From Thiosulfativibrio sp964387695 (GTDB lineage: Bacteria; Pseudomonadota; Gammaproteobacteria; Thiomicrospirales; Thiomicrospiraceae), in the NCBI GenBank assembly GCA_964387695.1, contig CAYLXI010000007.1, positions 1 through 25,234 on the forward strand: DNA of 25,234 nucleotides, in the 5' to 3' direction. The position numbers and the translations under genes were made by a program. Below the pieces are notes generated by a model, which was not told the DNA's origin, did no database searches, and worked only from the letters and a program-made list of their open reading frames with translations. The first letter of the stretch is position 1, and each line of letters starts with the position of its first letter. Positions 16,492-23,541 of the stretch are shown here, in pieces.

Positions 16492-16875
16492 AAAAGTGGA
16501 TATATAAGCCGGGTTCTGTACTCCAAAGAGCAACAATCATTCATCTGGACAACATATCACTATGTGCCTCAAGCAACCTACCCGAAAACCAGGTGCGAGC
16601 AACACCCTGTTTAGCCTAAACTAAACCTGTTTTCCTATTTGGTCTTGCACCGATTAGGGTTTACCAAGCGACAAACTGTTACCAGCTGCCCGGTGCGCTC
16701 TTACCGCACCATTTCAACCTTACCTGTTCCATAGAAACTATAGCCATCGGCGGTTTATTTTCTGCTGCACTTTCCGTCGGCTTACACCGCCCAGCCGTTA
16801 ACTGGTAATCTGCTCTAAGGTGCCCGGACTTTCCTCCAAGTACAAGCGCACTCCGCGATTGTCCAATCCACTTTT
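16492..16875 (-). ncRNA. rnpB: RNase P RNA, bacterial type A
   Basis: The minus strand carries the conserved core: GAGGAAAGTCCGGGC near the 5' side, AAACCGCCGATGGC, GGTAAGAGCGCACC, AGCTGGTAACAGT, CCAAATAGG, GGGTAGGTTGCTTGAG, and CAGAACCCGGCTTA near the 3' end. The ends are fixed by a perfect 10-bp P1 helix: AAAAGTGGAT at the 5' side (plus 16866-16875) pairs with ATCCACTTTT at the 3' side (plus 16492-16501). The resulting length is about 384 nt, usual for type A. This RNA is the catalytic part of the ribozyme that matures tRNA 5' ends. A TATACA -10-like box sits at plus 16885-16890, fitting a start near 16878; T runs follow the 3' end. rnpB just upstream of mraZ is a common gammaproteobacterial arrangement. 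Confidence 0.96.
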
Positions 16876-16938
16876 GTTAAGCAGTGTATAGAAACAAACC
16901 TAAAAAGTCTAGCCGAGTAAGCGTTATTAAGATATTTA

Positions 16939-17325
16939 TTAAGAAAATCTTTCCCGTAAACACTTAATAATCTCATCTGAGTCATACAACCAAGTAACCT
17001 TTTCATCTTTTCCTTGTATTCTTAAGCAAGGAACTTGAACTTTACCACCCTTTTCAAGTAGAGTCGCTTTATTAACTTCGTTTTTTTGTGCATCCAGTTT
17101 CTCTATGTTAATAGATAATCGCCTCATTTCTTGACGCACTTTAATACAAAAAGGACAAGTTTTATATTGATATAAGATTAGTTCTTTTGTTTGCTGATCC
17201 ACTTTTTTCTGAGCATCTTCTTCTCGATTAATACCTTTTGGCTTTGTAAGAAGCTCCCACAAAAGGACAAAGGGGCCTAAAATAATTCGCAAACCTCTAA
17301 AAAAATATCGTATGACTATTTTCAT
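16939..17325 (-). CDS. Membrane-anchored glutaredoxin-like protein
   Basis: A 128-residue protein with one N-terminal hydrophobic segment (about 7-26) followed by a basic linker and a glutaredoxin/GST N-terminal-like thioredoxin fold. The dithiol motif CPFC is at 57-60, the cis-proline in VQVPC at residue 99 and the closing WLYDSDEIIKCL matches this fold. By the positive-inside rule the KPKG after the helix suggests a cytoplasmic domain. It likely reduces disulfides or glutathione mixed disulfides near the membrane; the partner is unknown. ATG 17325 has AAGGAAGG seven bases upstream. A 128-bp gap separates it from the ABM gene, so it may have its own transcript; rnpB follows. Confidence 0.8.
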   Translation of the reverse strand: MKIVIRYFFRGLRIILGPFVLLWELLTKPKGINREEDAQKKVDQQTKELILYQYKTCPFCIKVRQEMRRLSINIEKLDAQKNEVNKATLLEKGGKVQVPCLRIQGKDEKVTWLYDSDEIIKCLRERFS

Positions 17326-17453
17326 TTCACTGCCTTCCTTTACTTGCTAAGTTTTTACAAAAAAATTATTTTACCGATTAAGGCAAAAAAATTATTCGTA
17401 CTTTTATAGTTTTGGTCGCGCTTTCTTTTCCTGTTTTTTAATAAATTATAGGC

Positions 17454-17774
17454 TTATGAATCACTGTACACAGCTACATTCCAATCTGTAGCCAGCCCAT
17501 CTTCTGCTAAACAACAGGTTTCAAAAAAAGAAATTATTTCCTCTCTCTGGCAATGATACTCAAAGGCTTGCATATTTTCCCAAATTTCGTTAAAAACGAG
17601 AGGCATGCTTTTGCCTTTTGCAAAAGGACTGGTTATTTGTCGTGTAACACGATATTGAATACAACCGTCCTCTCTTAGGGTATTAGGCTCTAATCCTTGC
17701 AGAACTTTAAACAGAGCTTCTTCTTTTCCTTCTTTAGGTTGAAACTGGGCAATACAATAAACTCTTGAGGACAT
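17454..17774 (-). CDS. ABM-domain (antibiotic biosynthesis monooxygenase-like) protein
   Basis: A 106-residue protein starting at ATG 17774, with GGAG at correct distance and 13 bases after the tgt stop. A longer frame reaching back to 17867 would overlap tgt by 80 bases and is rejected. The sequence has the dimeric ferredoxin-like ABM pattern: a first strand VYCIAQFQPKEGKEEAL, then EPNTLREDGCIQYRV, then FNEIWENMQAFEYHCQRE and FFETCC. Relatives include small quinol monooxygenases and LsrG-like isomerases, but many have no known reaction. It seems to be expressed with tgt. Confidence 0.8.
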   Translation of the reverse strand: MSSRVYCIAQFQPKEGKEEALFKVLQGLEPNTLREDGCIQYRVTRQITSPFAKGKSMPLVFNEIWENMQAFEYHCQREEIISFFETCCLAEDGLATDWNVAVYSDS

Positions 17775-17787
17775 TTTTTTCTCCAAA

Positions 17788-18906
17788 TTATGATAGCATT
17801 TCTGGCACAGATTCTTCTCTTGTTGCGTAAAACTCGGCAACAAAATCTTCAAATCTGTTTTCAGCAATCGCTTCTCGCATAGATTGCATTAAGAATTGAT
17901 AATAGTGTAAATTATGAAGGGTATTTAATCGCGCTCCTTGAATTTCTTTACATTTATCAAGGTGATGTAAATAAGCTCGAGTATAGTTTTTGCAAGTATA
18001 GCAGTTACATTGTGCATCTAGTGGCTCTAAACTGGTTTTATGTACGGCATTGCGAATTTTAACAACGCCTGTACGGGTAAATAAAAATCCATTTCTGGCA
18101 TTACGGGTTGGGATAACACAATCAAACATGTCTATTCCTCGCCGTACTGAGTCAACTAAGTCTTCTGGTTTGCCAACCCCCATAAGATACCTAGGTTTGT
18201 CTTTTTCCATGTGAGGTTCGGTAAAATCAAGCGTTTTCATCATTTCTTCTTTTGGCTCACCTACGGACAAGCCACCTATTGCATAACCATCAAAACCTAT
18301 TTCTTTTAAGGATTGAATAGATTCAATGCGTAAATCTTGGTACATGCCTCCTTGCACTATTCCAAATAAGGCAGAGGGGTTGTTGCCGTGAGCAATTTTT
18401 GAACGCTTTGCCCAACGCAAAGATAATCGCATAGATTCCGCGGCGGTGCTGTGCTCTGCTGGATACGGTGTGCATTCATCAAAAATCATGACTATATCAG
18501 CCCCTAACTTCCGTTGAATTTCCATAGATTCTTCTGGTCCCAGAAAAATTTTAGAGCCATTAATTGGATTTTGAAAGGTAACACCTTCTTCTTTAATTTT
18601 GCGCATTTTACCTAAGCTAAAAACTTGAAAACCTCCAGAGTCAGTTAAAATAGGGCCTTTCCAGTGCATAAAACCATGTAGTCCTCCATGCATTTCAATC
18701 ACTTCTGTTCCTGGGCGAAGCGATAAATGAAAAGTGTTTCCTAGAATAATTTGTGCACCTGTTGCTTGTATTTCTTCGGGTGTCATGCCTTTAACTGTAC
18801 CGTAAGTACCTACTGGCATAAAGGCAGGGGTTTCTACTGTTCCACGAGAAAACTTTAAACGCCCTCTTCTGGCGCGTCCGTCTGTGTTGTCTAATTCAAA
18901 TTTCAT
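17788..18906 (-). CDS. tgt: Tgt, tRNA-guanine transglycosylase
   Basis: A 372-residue TIM-barrel enzyme that exchanges guanine-34 for preQ1 in tRNAs for Asp, Asn, His and Tyr. The start MKFELDNTDGRARRGRL matches E. coli. FMPVGTYGTVKGMTPEE, ILGNTFHL, ILTDSGGFQVFSLG, VMIFDECTPYP and FDCVIPTRNARNG carry the active-site residues. The zinc ligands are in CNCYTC followed by the downstream His of YLHHL. It starts four bases after queA, whose product acts next in the same pathway (queuosine). Unlike the common gammaproteobacterial order, yajC-secDF does not follow; an ABM protein gene does. Confidence 0.98.
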   Translation of the reverse strand: MKFELDNTDGRARRGRLKFSRGTVETPAFMPVGTYGTVKGMTPEEIQATGAQIILGNTFHLSLRPGTEVIEMHGGLHGFMHWKGPILTDSGGFQVFSLGKMRKIKEEGVTFQNPINGSKIFLGPEESMEIQRKLGADIVMIFDECTPYPAEHSTAAESMRLSLRWAKRSKIAHGNNPSALFGIVQGGMYQDLRIESIQSLKEIGFDGYAIGGLSVGEPKEEMMKTLDFTEPHMEKDKPRYLMGVGKPEDLVDSVRRGIDMFDCVIPTRNARNGFLFTRTGVVKIRNAVHKTSLEPLDAQCNCYTCKNYTRAYLHHLDKCKEIQGARLNTLHNLHYYQFLMQSMREAIAENRFEDFVAEFYATREESVPEMLS

Positions 18907-18910
18907 AAGA

Positions 18911-19966
18911 TTATTTTTCGTTTTCTTTTTTATTTTCTTTTTTATGTATTAACATCGCATCGCCATAACTAAAAAAACGATACCGTTGTTCTACCGCATG
19001 TTTATAGGCATTCATAGTAGTCTCGTAACCTGTAAAGGCAGAGACCAGCATAATTAAAGTTGATTCTGGCAAGTGAAAGTTGGTTAGTAATACATCAATG
19101 ACTTTAAATTCTGATCCTGGAGTAATAAAAATATCCGTTTCACCTTTATAAGGCTCTAGCTCACCAGATTCACTTAGCCAAGCTGCACTTTCTAGGCTTC
19201 TAACCGAGGTAGTTCCCACCCCTATCACGCGTCCACCTTTCGCTTTAGTTTGGCGAATGAGTTCAACCGTTTCAGGTAAAACTTCAATGATTTCAGAATG
19301 CATTTTGTGCTCACTAATATCATCTACCTGCACTGGCTTAAAAGTACCTGCACCAACATGCAAAGTTACATAGCCAAGCTTTGCTCCTTTTTGCTGTATT
19401 TTTTCTAAAAACGCTTCATCGAAATGCAAACCTGCTGTTGGTGCTGCCACCGCTCCTGGCACGCTAGAATAAACGGTTTGGTAACGATCTTTATCTTCTA
19501 GTCCATCTTCTCGTTGAATATATGGCGGTAAAGGCATATGACCGTGGGCTTCAATGAGACTTAACGCTCCTTTGTCGGAGAGAACTTTTAGTTCAAACAA
19601 GGCTTCAACTCGCCCGATAACTTCTACTTCAAAGGCATCTTCAATGAGTAATTTAGCCCCTGTTTTTGGAGCATTACTAGAGCGAATCTGACTAAGAATG
19701 GTATGTTCATCTAACACTCTTTCAATTAACAACTCTACCTTGCCTCCTGTTAGTTTTTGCCCAAACAATCTCGCTGGAATGACTTTGGTGTTATTAAAAA
19801 TAAGACAGTCATTTTCTTCAATAAAGTCTATTAAATCTAAAAACTTCTTGTCATGACACTCTCCTTTTTCGTCAACCACTAATAAGCGACTTCCAGTACG
19901 AGTCTCGGTTGGCTTTTGGGCGATGAGCTCTTCAGGTAGCTCAAAATAAAATTCTTGTAGTTTCAC
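18911..19966 (-). CDS. queA: QueA, S-adenosylmethionine:tRNA ribosyltransferase-isomerase
   Basis: A 351-residue enzyme that builds epoxyqueuosine from preQ1-tRNA using the ribosyl group of SAM. I start it at GTG 19966: AAAGGA is nine bases upstream, and the protein then begins near the family start (LQEFYFELPEELIAQKP). An in-frame TTG at 19993 would add nine residues without a good ribosome site. Motifs are TRTGSRLLVVD, LIFNNTKVIPARLFG, GHMPLPPYIQRE, the PTAGLHFDEAFL loop, TLHVGAGTFKPV and TNFHLPESTLIMLVSAF. Coupled with tgt four bases downstream. The only other gene upstream is divergent, so the queA promoter is in the 60-85 bp between them; I see no strong boxes for it. Confidence 0.97.
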   Translation of the reverse strand: MKLQEFYFELPEELIAQKPTETRTGSRLLVVDEKGECHDKKFLDLIDFIEENDCLIFNNTKVIPARLFGQKLTGGKVELLIERVLDEHTILSQIRSSNAPKTGAKLLIEDAFEVEVIGRVEALFELKVLSDKGALSLIEAHGHMPLPPYIQREDGLEDKDRYQTVYSSVPGAVAAPTAGLHFDEAFLEKIQQKGAKLGYVTLHVGAGTFKPVQVDDISEHKMHSEIIEVLPETVELIRQTKAKGGRVIGVGTTSVRSLESAAWLSESGELEPYKGETDIFITPGSEFKVIDVLLTNFHLPESTLIMLVSAFTGYETTMNAYKHAVEQRYRFFSYGDAMLIHKKENKKENEK

Positions 19967-20017
19967 AACATAATTTCCTTTAAATGCAGTCAAGCATCAA
20001 ATTTTAACTTAAATTTA

Positions 20018-20026
20018 TGATATGAT
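20018..20026 (+). promoter_or_regulatory. Candidate extended -10 box for the 88-codon gene
   Basis: TGATATGAT has the TGn extension followed by TATGAT (5/6 to consensus) and sits about 25 bases before the ATG at 20052, which leaves a short leader with the AAGGA ribosome site. No clear -35 is seen. Confidence 0.35.
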
Positions 20027-20051
20027 TTTTTAAACTTTTAAGGATATAGCG

Positions 20052-20318
20052 ATGCAAGATTGGTTTAATACGACAGTACAAAATGTACAATCGGGTGATA
20101 TTGGCACTATTGTCATGATTTTATTAGGTATTTTGATTTTCTTTTTTGTCGTCAAAATATTAATGAACACCATAAAAGCGATATTAATTGTTGTTGCCGT
20201 TATAGTCATAGCTTCTTTTCTTATGCCCGAAGTCGGCATTATTGAAAAAGCGACTGAAATAACTAAAAGTACCGCTGATTTTGTTACGGACACCATTGAT
20301 GAGAAAATATCAAAATAA
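20052..20318 (+). CDS. Small membrane protein of unknown function
   Basis: An 88-residue protein starting at ATG 20052 with AAGGA nine bases upstream. An amphipathic N-terminus (MQDWFNTTVQNVQSGDIG) leads into one long or two closely spaced hydrophobic helices (about 18-57, rich in Ile, Leu and Val). A short charged C-terminal tail with a helical repeat (EKATEITKSTADFVTDTIDEKISK) follows. I do not recognise a family. An antisense frame of the same length exists at 20030-20296 but lacks a ribosome site, and its sequence is the mirror of this hydrophobic one. The gene is divergent from queA and its end is 14 bases from the end of yqaA. Confidence 0.7.
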   Translation: MQDWFNTTVQNVQSGDIGTIVMILLGILIFFFVVKILMNTIKAILIVVAVIVIASFLMPEVGIIEKATEITKSTADFVTDTIDEKISK

Positions 20319-20332
20319 AATATTTAACCCTT

Positions 20333-20764
20333 TTATCCTTCTACAAAGAAATAGACCCCTGCTAACAAAATTGCGTAACGCAGCCCTTTGCCGATAAACA
20401 CCAGTAATAAAAAAAGTGTAAACCTTACTTTCATCACACCCGCAATAAAAGTAAAAACATCACCAACCATAGGGGCCCAAGCAAAGAGCAATGTCCATTT
20501 TCCATAACGCTGAAACCAGACTTGGCTGCGTTGCAGTTTCTCTGGCTTAAAAGGAAACCCTGGCCTATCTTGATAGCGTAATAAATAACGCCCAAGACCA
20601 TAATTAACGACCGACCCTAAAGTATTTCCAAAGGTTGCAACTGCCCATAAGGCCCATGGATTATAGCCAGATACTGCTAAACCTAGCAACATCACTTCTG
20701 ATGCTGCTGGTAAAATGGTGGCAGCTAATAGTGCCACACCAAAAAGAGCAAGATAAGATTCCAA
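20333..20764 (-). CDS. yqaA: YqaA-family (DedA/VTT superfamily) membrane protein
   Basis: A 143-residue membrane protein aligning along its length with E. coli YqaA (142 residues). Shared elements are ATILPAASEVMLLGLAVSG, the GNTLGSVVNYGLGR glycine motif, WFQRYGKWTLLFAWAPMVGDVFTFIAGVM and the GKGLRYAILLAG end. The family belongs to the SNARE-associated/VTT group, whose larger members are implicated in phospholipid translocation; YqaA itself has no proven function. The start is TTG at 20762-20764: AAGGAA lies about seven bases before it, inside the end of the preceding small gene, and no ATG is available before the conserved region. Last gene of the mpl operon. Confidence 0.88.
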   Translation of the reverse strand: MESYLALFGVALLAATILPAASEVMLLGLAVSGYNPWALWAVATFGNTLGSVVNYGLGRYLLRYQDRPGFPFKPEKLQRSQVWFQRYGKWTLLFAWAPMVGDVFTFIAGVMKVRFTLFLLLVFIGKGLRYAILLAGVYFFVEG

Positions 20765-20766
20765 AA

Positions 20767-20871
20767 CTATTCCTTACCCGAAGGATTATTGGACTTTTTA
20801 GGAACTAAAATCATCCAAGCTACCCAAGAAACAAGGGCTAAAAGAATGCCTATTTCTAACAAAAACCACAT
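20767..20871 (-). CDS. 34-residue single-helix membrane peptide between mpl and yqaA
   Basis: A short frame reads ATG (plus 20869-20871) to TAG (plus 20767-20769). The peptide begins MWFLLEIGILLALVSWVAWM and ends ILVPKKSNNPSGKE: one Trp-rich hydrophobic helix followed by a basic, polar tail. It starts one base after the mpl stop (TGATATG), with AAGGA ten bases upstream in the mpl tail, and stops two bases before the yqaA start. This tight packing and the good ribosome site argue that it is translated. I know no function; it may be a small regulator or membrane-complex subunit. The tail, rich in Lys, is likely cytoplasmic. Confidence 0.65.
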   Translation of the reverse strand: MWFLLEIGILLALVSWVAWMILVPKKSNNPSGKE

Positions 20872-20872
20872 A

Positions 20873-22291
20873 TCAATTTTTTCCTTGCAGAGCTTTAAAC
20901 AATCGTTGATGCAACCCTCCAAAACTACCATTTGACATAATAATTACCGTATCATTAGGCTGTAAATTTATTTGTAATTCTACTAATAAATCATCGTAAC
21001 TAGATTTTTTAATCACTTTTTGATGAAAATCTTCTGTCGATAATTCCCAACCCCAATCTTTATCAATAAAAGCATACACTTCATCTGCATCAATAAAAGC
21101 TTTGGCTAATTTGTTTTGATGAATCCCCATTCGCATAGTATTTGATCTAGGTTCAAAAACGGCAATAAGCCGTCCATTTTTTCTTACACCAGCACTACCA
21201 CACCTGGTAATTTTAATACGGTTTAAAGCCTTTTTAGCTCCCGAAAGAGTGGTTTTTATGGCGGTTGGGTGGTGGGCAAAATCATCATAAATGACAATAC
21301 CTTCATCGGTCTCTCCAATCCTAGTCATTCTGCGCTTAATGCCTTTAAAGCTAGACAAGGCTTCAACTGCCATAACAGGGGGCACACCACAGTTAACTCC
21401 TGCAGCAATAGCACTTAATGCATTACGAACATTATGCAACCCTGTTAAATCCCATTGCACCATACCTAGCTCTTTGCCATGATAAAACACTCTGAAACTT
21501 GAGCCATCTTCCTCAACAAGATCATAGTGCCACACACTTTCTGCTTTATCCTCTCCTTGAGTTTCAATAGAAGTCCAACAACCCTGCTTAATCACTTTAT
21601 CTAAATTATCATCGTCTGAAGGCATCACAATCAAGCCATTATTTGGCACCGTTCTTACCAGATGATGAAACTGTTTTTGAATGGCTTCAAGATTATCAAA
21701 AATATCCGCATGATCAAACTCAAGATTGTTTAATACGCAAGTACGCGGATGGTAGTGGACAAACTTAGAGCGTTTATCAAAAAATGCCGTGTCATATTCA
21801 TCTGCCTCCACCACAAAAAATGGTGAGTGGCCTAAACGAGCAGAAACGCCAAAGTTTTCTGGCACTCCACCGATTAAAAACCCTGGATTTAAATCGGCAA
21901 ACTCTAAAATCCATGCCACCATTGAAGCTGTTGAGGTTTTACCATGCGTACCTGCCACTGCCACGACCCAACGATCACACAAAACATTCTCTGCCAGCCA
22001 TTGAGGCCCTGATGTATACACCTGCTGTGCATTTAAAGTATTTTCTACCAAAGAATGACCGCGGCTTAATGCATTGCCAATGACTACGCAGCTAGGTGGG
22101 GTGCTTAAGAACTTGTCGGTATCATATTCAACAACCTTAATACCCGCTTGCTCAAGCTGATAGCTCATAGGCGGGTAAATAGCCTTATCTGACCCAGTTA
22201 CTTCAAAGCCTTTCGCTTTGGCTATTTGTGCAATGCCTCCCATAAAGGTGCCTGCTATGCCTAAAATATGAATTCTATGGTTTTGTTCCAA
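20873..22291 (-). CDS. mpl: Mpl, murein tripeptide ligase (peptidoglycan recycling)
   Basis: A 472-residue Mur ligase family protein that joins recovered L-Ala-D-Glu-meso-DAP to UDP-MurNAc. The N-terminus RIHILGIAGTFMGG, VTGSDKAIYPPMS, the P-loop VAGTHGKTS (about 112-120), LNNLEFDHADIFD, the YDDFAHHPTAI motif and VFEPRSNTMRMG are characteristic of Mpl rather than MurC (MurC normally has a SGGTGS-type start and shorter linker). The start is TTG at 22289-22291, with AAAGG upstream; the only near ATG is out of frame and closed. Mpl cannot replace MurC in new synthesis, so murC must be elsewhere. It heads a compact operon and is divergent from rnd with 31 bases between starts. Confidence 0.95.
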   Translation of the reverse strand: MEQNHRIHILGIAGTFMGGIAQIAKAKGFEVTGSDKAIYPPMSYQLEQAGIKVVEYDTDKFLSTPPSCVVIGNALSRGHSLVENTLNAQQVYTSGPQWLAENVLCDRWVVAVAGTHGKTSTASMVAWILEFADLNPGFLIGGVPENFGVSARLGHSPFFVVEADEYDTAFFDKRSKFVHYHPRTCVLNNLEFDHADIFDNLEAIQKQFHHLVRTVPNNGLIVMPSDDDNLDKVIKQGCWTSIETQGEDKAESVWHYDLVEEDGSSFRVFYHGKELGMVQWDLTGLHNVRNALSAIAAGVNCGVPPVMAVEALSSFKGIKRRMTRIGETDEGIVIYDDFAHHPTAIKTTLSGAKKALNRIKITRCGSAGVRKNGRLIAVFEPRSNTMRMGIHQNKLAKAFIDADEVYAFIDKDWGWELSTEDFHQKVIKKSSYDDLLVELQINLQPNDTVIIMSNGSFGGLHQRLFKALQGKN

Positions 22292-22307
22292 ACTGATTAC
22301 CTTTCCA

Positions 22308-22316
22308 TGCTACACT
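22308..22316 (+). promoter_or_regulatory. Candidate extended -10 box of rnd (possible leaderless start)
   Basis: TGCTACACT matches TGn plus a -10-like hexamer (TACACT) and ends only six bases before the rnd ATG. There is no Shine-Dalgarno before that ATG. A transcript starting from this box would begin at or very near the start codon. Confidence 0.35.
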
Positions 22317-22322
22317 TTTGCC

Positions 22323-23471
22323 ATGGATAATTTAATTATAAACAACACTCAATCTTTAACGACTTATTGCCAACATTTACAAACCTGTTCTTGGATGGCT
22401 ATTGATACTGAATTTATGCGGGTCGATACTTTTTTTGCCGAACTGAGCTTAATTCAAGTGCAAAGCTCAACAGGGCAAATCGCACTCATTGACCCACTTA
22501 GCTTTGATGACCCATCAAAAGATTTAGCCCCTTTCTGGGAATGTTTAACCAACGCTAAATTAATAAAAGTTTTTCACTCTGCCAGACAAGATATTGAGGT
22601 ATTGTATCAAGTTAGTCAAAAAATGCCTGTGTCTATTTTTGATACCCAAATTGCAGGCGTTTTTTTAGGATATGGAAACTTATCTGGACTAACAAAAATA
22701 ATTTTAGGGGAGCTAAATATCACCCTAGAAAAAGACCAAACCAGAACAAACTGGTCACAACGACCCCTTTCTGAAAAACAACTGCAATATGCTATAAACG
22801 ATGTGAAGTTTTTAGCTCCGCTATATGAGAAAATTATTTACCAGCTAAGCACTGAACAATTAAACGCCTTAACCGCAGACTTTAATGACTTGCTTTCACC
22901 TTCTCTATACGACATTAACTTAGATTTAGCTGGTACAAAAATTAAAAACTTAAAAGGTCTTTCTCCTAAGCAAATTGCGATAACCGATGCTCTAGCATAT
23001 TGGCGAGAAAGTTTTGCTGTAAATAATAATAAGCCGAGGCGTTGGGTTATTTCTGATGATGCTGTTATTGCGATGGCTAAACGGCCGCCTCAATCTCAAG
23101 AAGCCCTTTACAAAGTGCCTAACATTAAAGCCTCTTCAATAAAATTATATGGACAAGAGTGGATTAACATTATTGATAAAGTTTTTACTCAACCTGAGTT
23201 ATGGCCAAAAAAACCCGTAAAAACACTTAAGCCCAGTATAAATGAAGCAAAATTAATAGATATAAGCCAAGCTTTTCTTACCCAAATCACTCAAGACAAC
23301 AACTGTTCTGCATCTCACATTGCCAATAAAACCGACTTACTAAATGTTTTGCGACAAGAAAACCCAGTGCTAGAAGGTTGGCGTTATTTTTTATACGAAA
23401 AACCCCTTAGAGAATTATTATCTGGTCAAAAAAGTTTAATCATAAAACAAGAAAACATTCAGTTGAAATAA
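22323..23471 (+). CDS. rnd: RNase D, 3'-5' exoribonuclease
   Basis: A 382-residue DEDD exonuclease that trims tRNA and other small RNA 3' ends. Exo I is DTE (Asp28, Glu30), Exo II is HSARQD (Asp90), and Exo III is YAIND (Tyr156, Asp160), so all metal ligands are present. NLSGLTKIILGELNITLEK and RTNWSQRPLSEKQLQYA are typical of the family. An HRDC domain follows at about 213-290 (KGLSPKQIAITDALAYWRE and NNKPRRWVISDDAVIAMA). The length is near E. coli RNase D (375). No ribosome site precedes the ATG. It is divergent from mpl and 70 bases ahead of the phosphofructokinase. Confidence 0.95.
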   Translation: MDNLIINNTQSLTTYCQHLQTCSWMAIDTEFMRVDTFFAELSLIQVQSSTGQIALIDPLSFDDPSKDLAPFWECLTNAKLIKVFHSARQDIEVLYQVSQKMPVSIFDTQIAGVFLGYGNLSGLTKIILGELNITLEKDQTRTNWSQRPLSEKQLQYAINDVKFLAPLYEKIIYQLSTEQLNALTADFNDLLSPSLYDINLDLAGTKIKNLKGLSPKQIAITDALAYWRESFAVNNNKPRRWVISDDAVIAMAKRPPQSQEALYKVPNIKASSIKLYGQEWINIIDKVFTQPELWPKKPVKTLKPSINEAKLIDISQAFLTQITQDNNCSASHIANKTDLLNVLRQENPVLEGWRYFLYEKPLRELLSGQKSLIIKQENIQLK

Positions 23472-23485
23472 TTTAAAATATCCCT

Positions 23486-23515
23486 AATTTTTTGCTCAAA
23501 GAAGTGCAAAAAATT
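23486..23515. repeat. Perfect 10-bp inverted repeat between rnd and the phosphofructokinase
   Basis: AATTTTTTGC (23486-23495) and GCAAAAAATT (23506-23515) flank a 10-base loop just after the rnd stop. It might be a weak, AT-rich bidirectional terminator or an mRNA processing stem. No separate T run follows, so I do not call it a firm terminator. Confidence 0.4.
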
Positions 23516-23541
23516 CATCTAATAAAAACAGCAGGAAAACC

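Noticed and set aside
16348..16536. 62-codon minus-strand frame rich in Phe and Leu
   Set aside because: It begins inside the rnpB 3' end and is the translation of the T-rich tract.
20030..20296. 88-codon minus-strand frame opposite the small plus-strand membrane protein gene
   Set aside because: It has no good ribosome site, whereas the plus-strand frame does; its composition is what the antisense of a hydrophobic helix produces.
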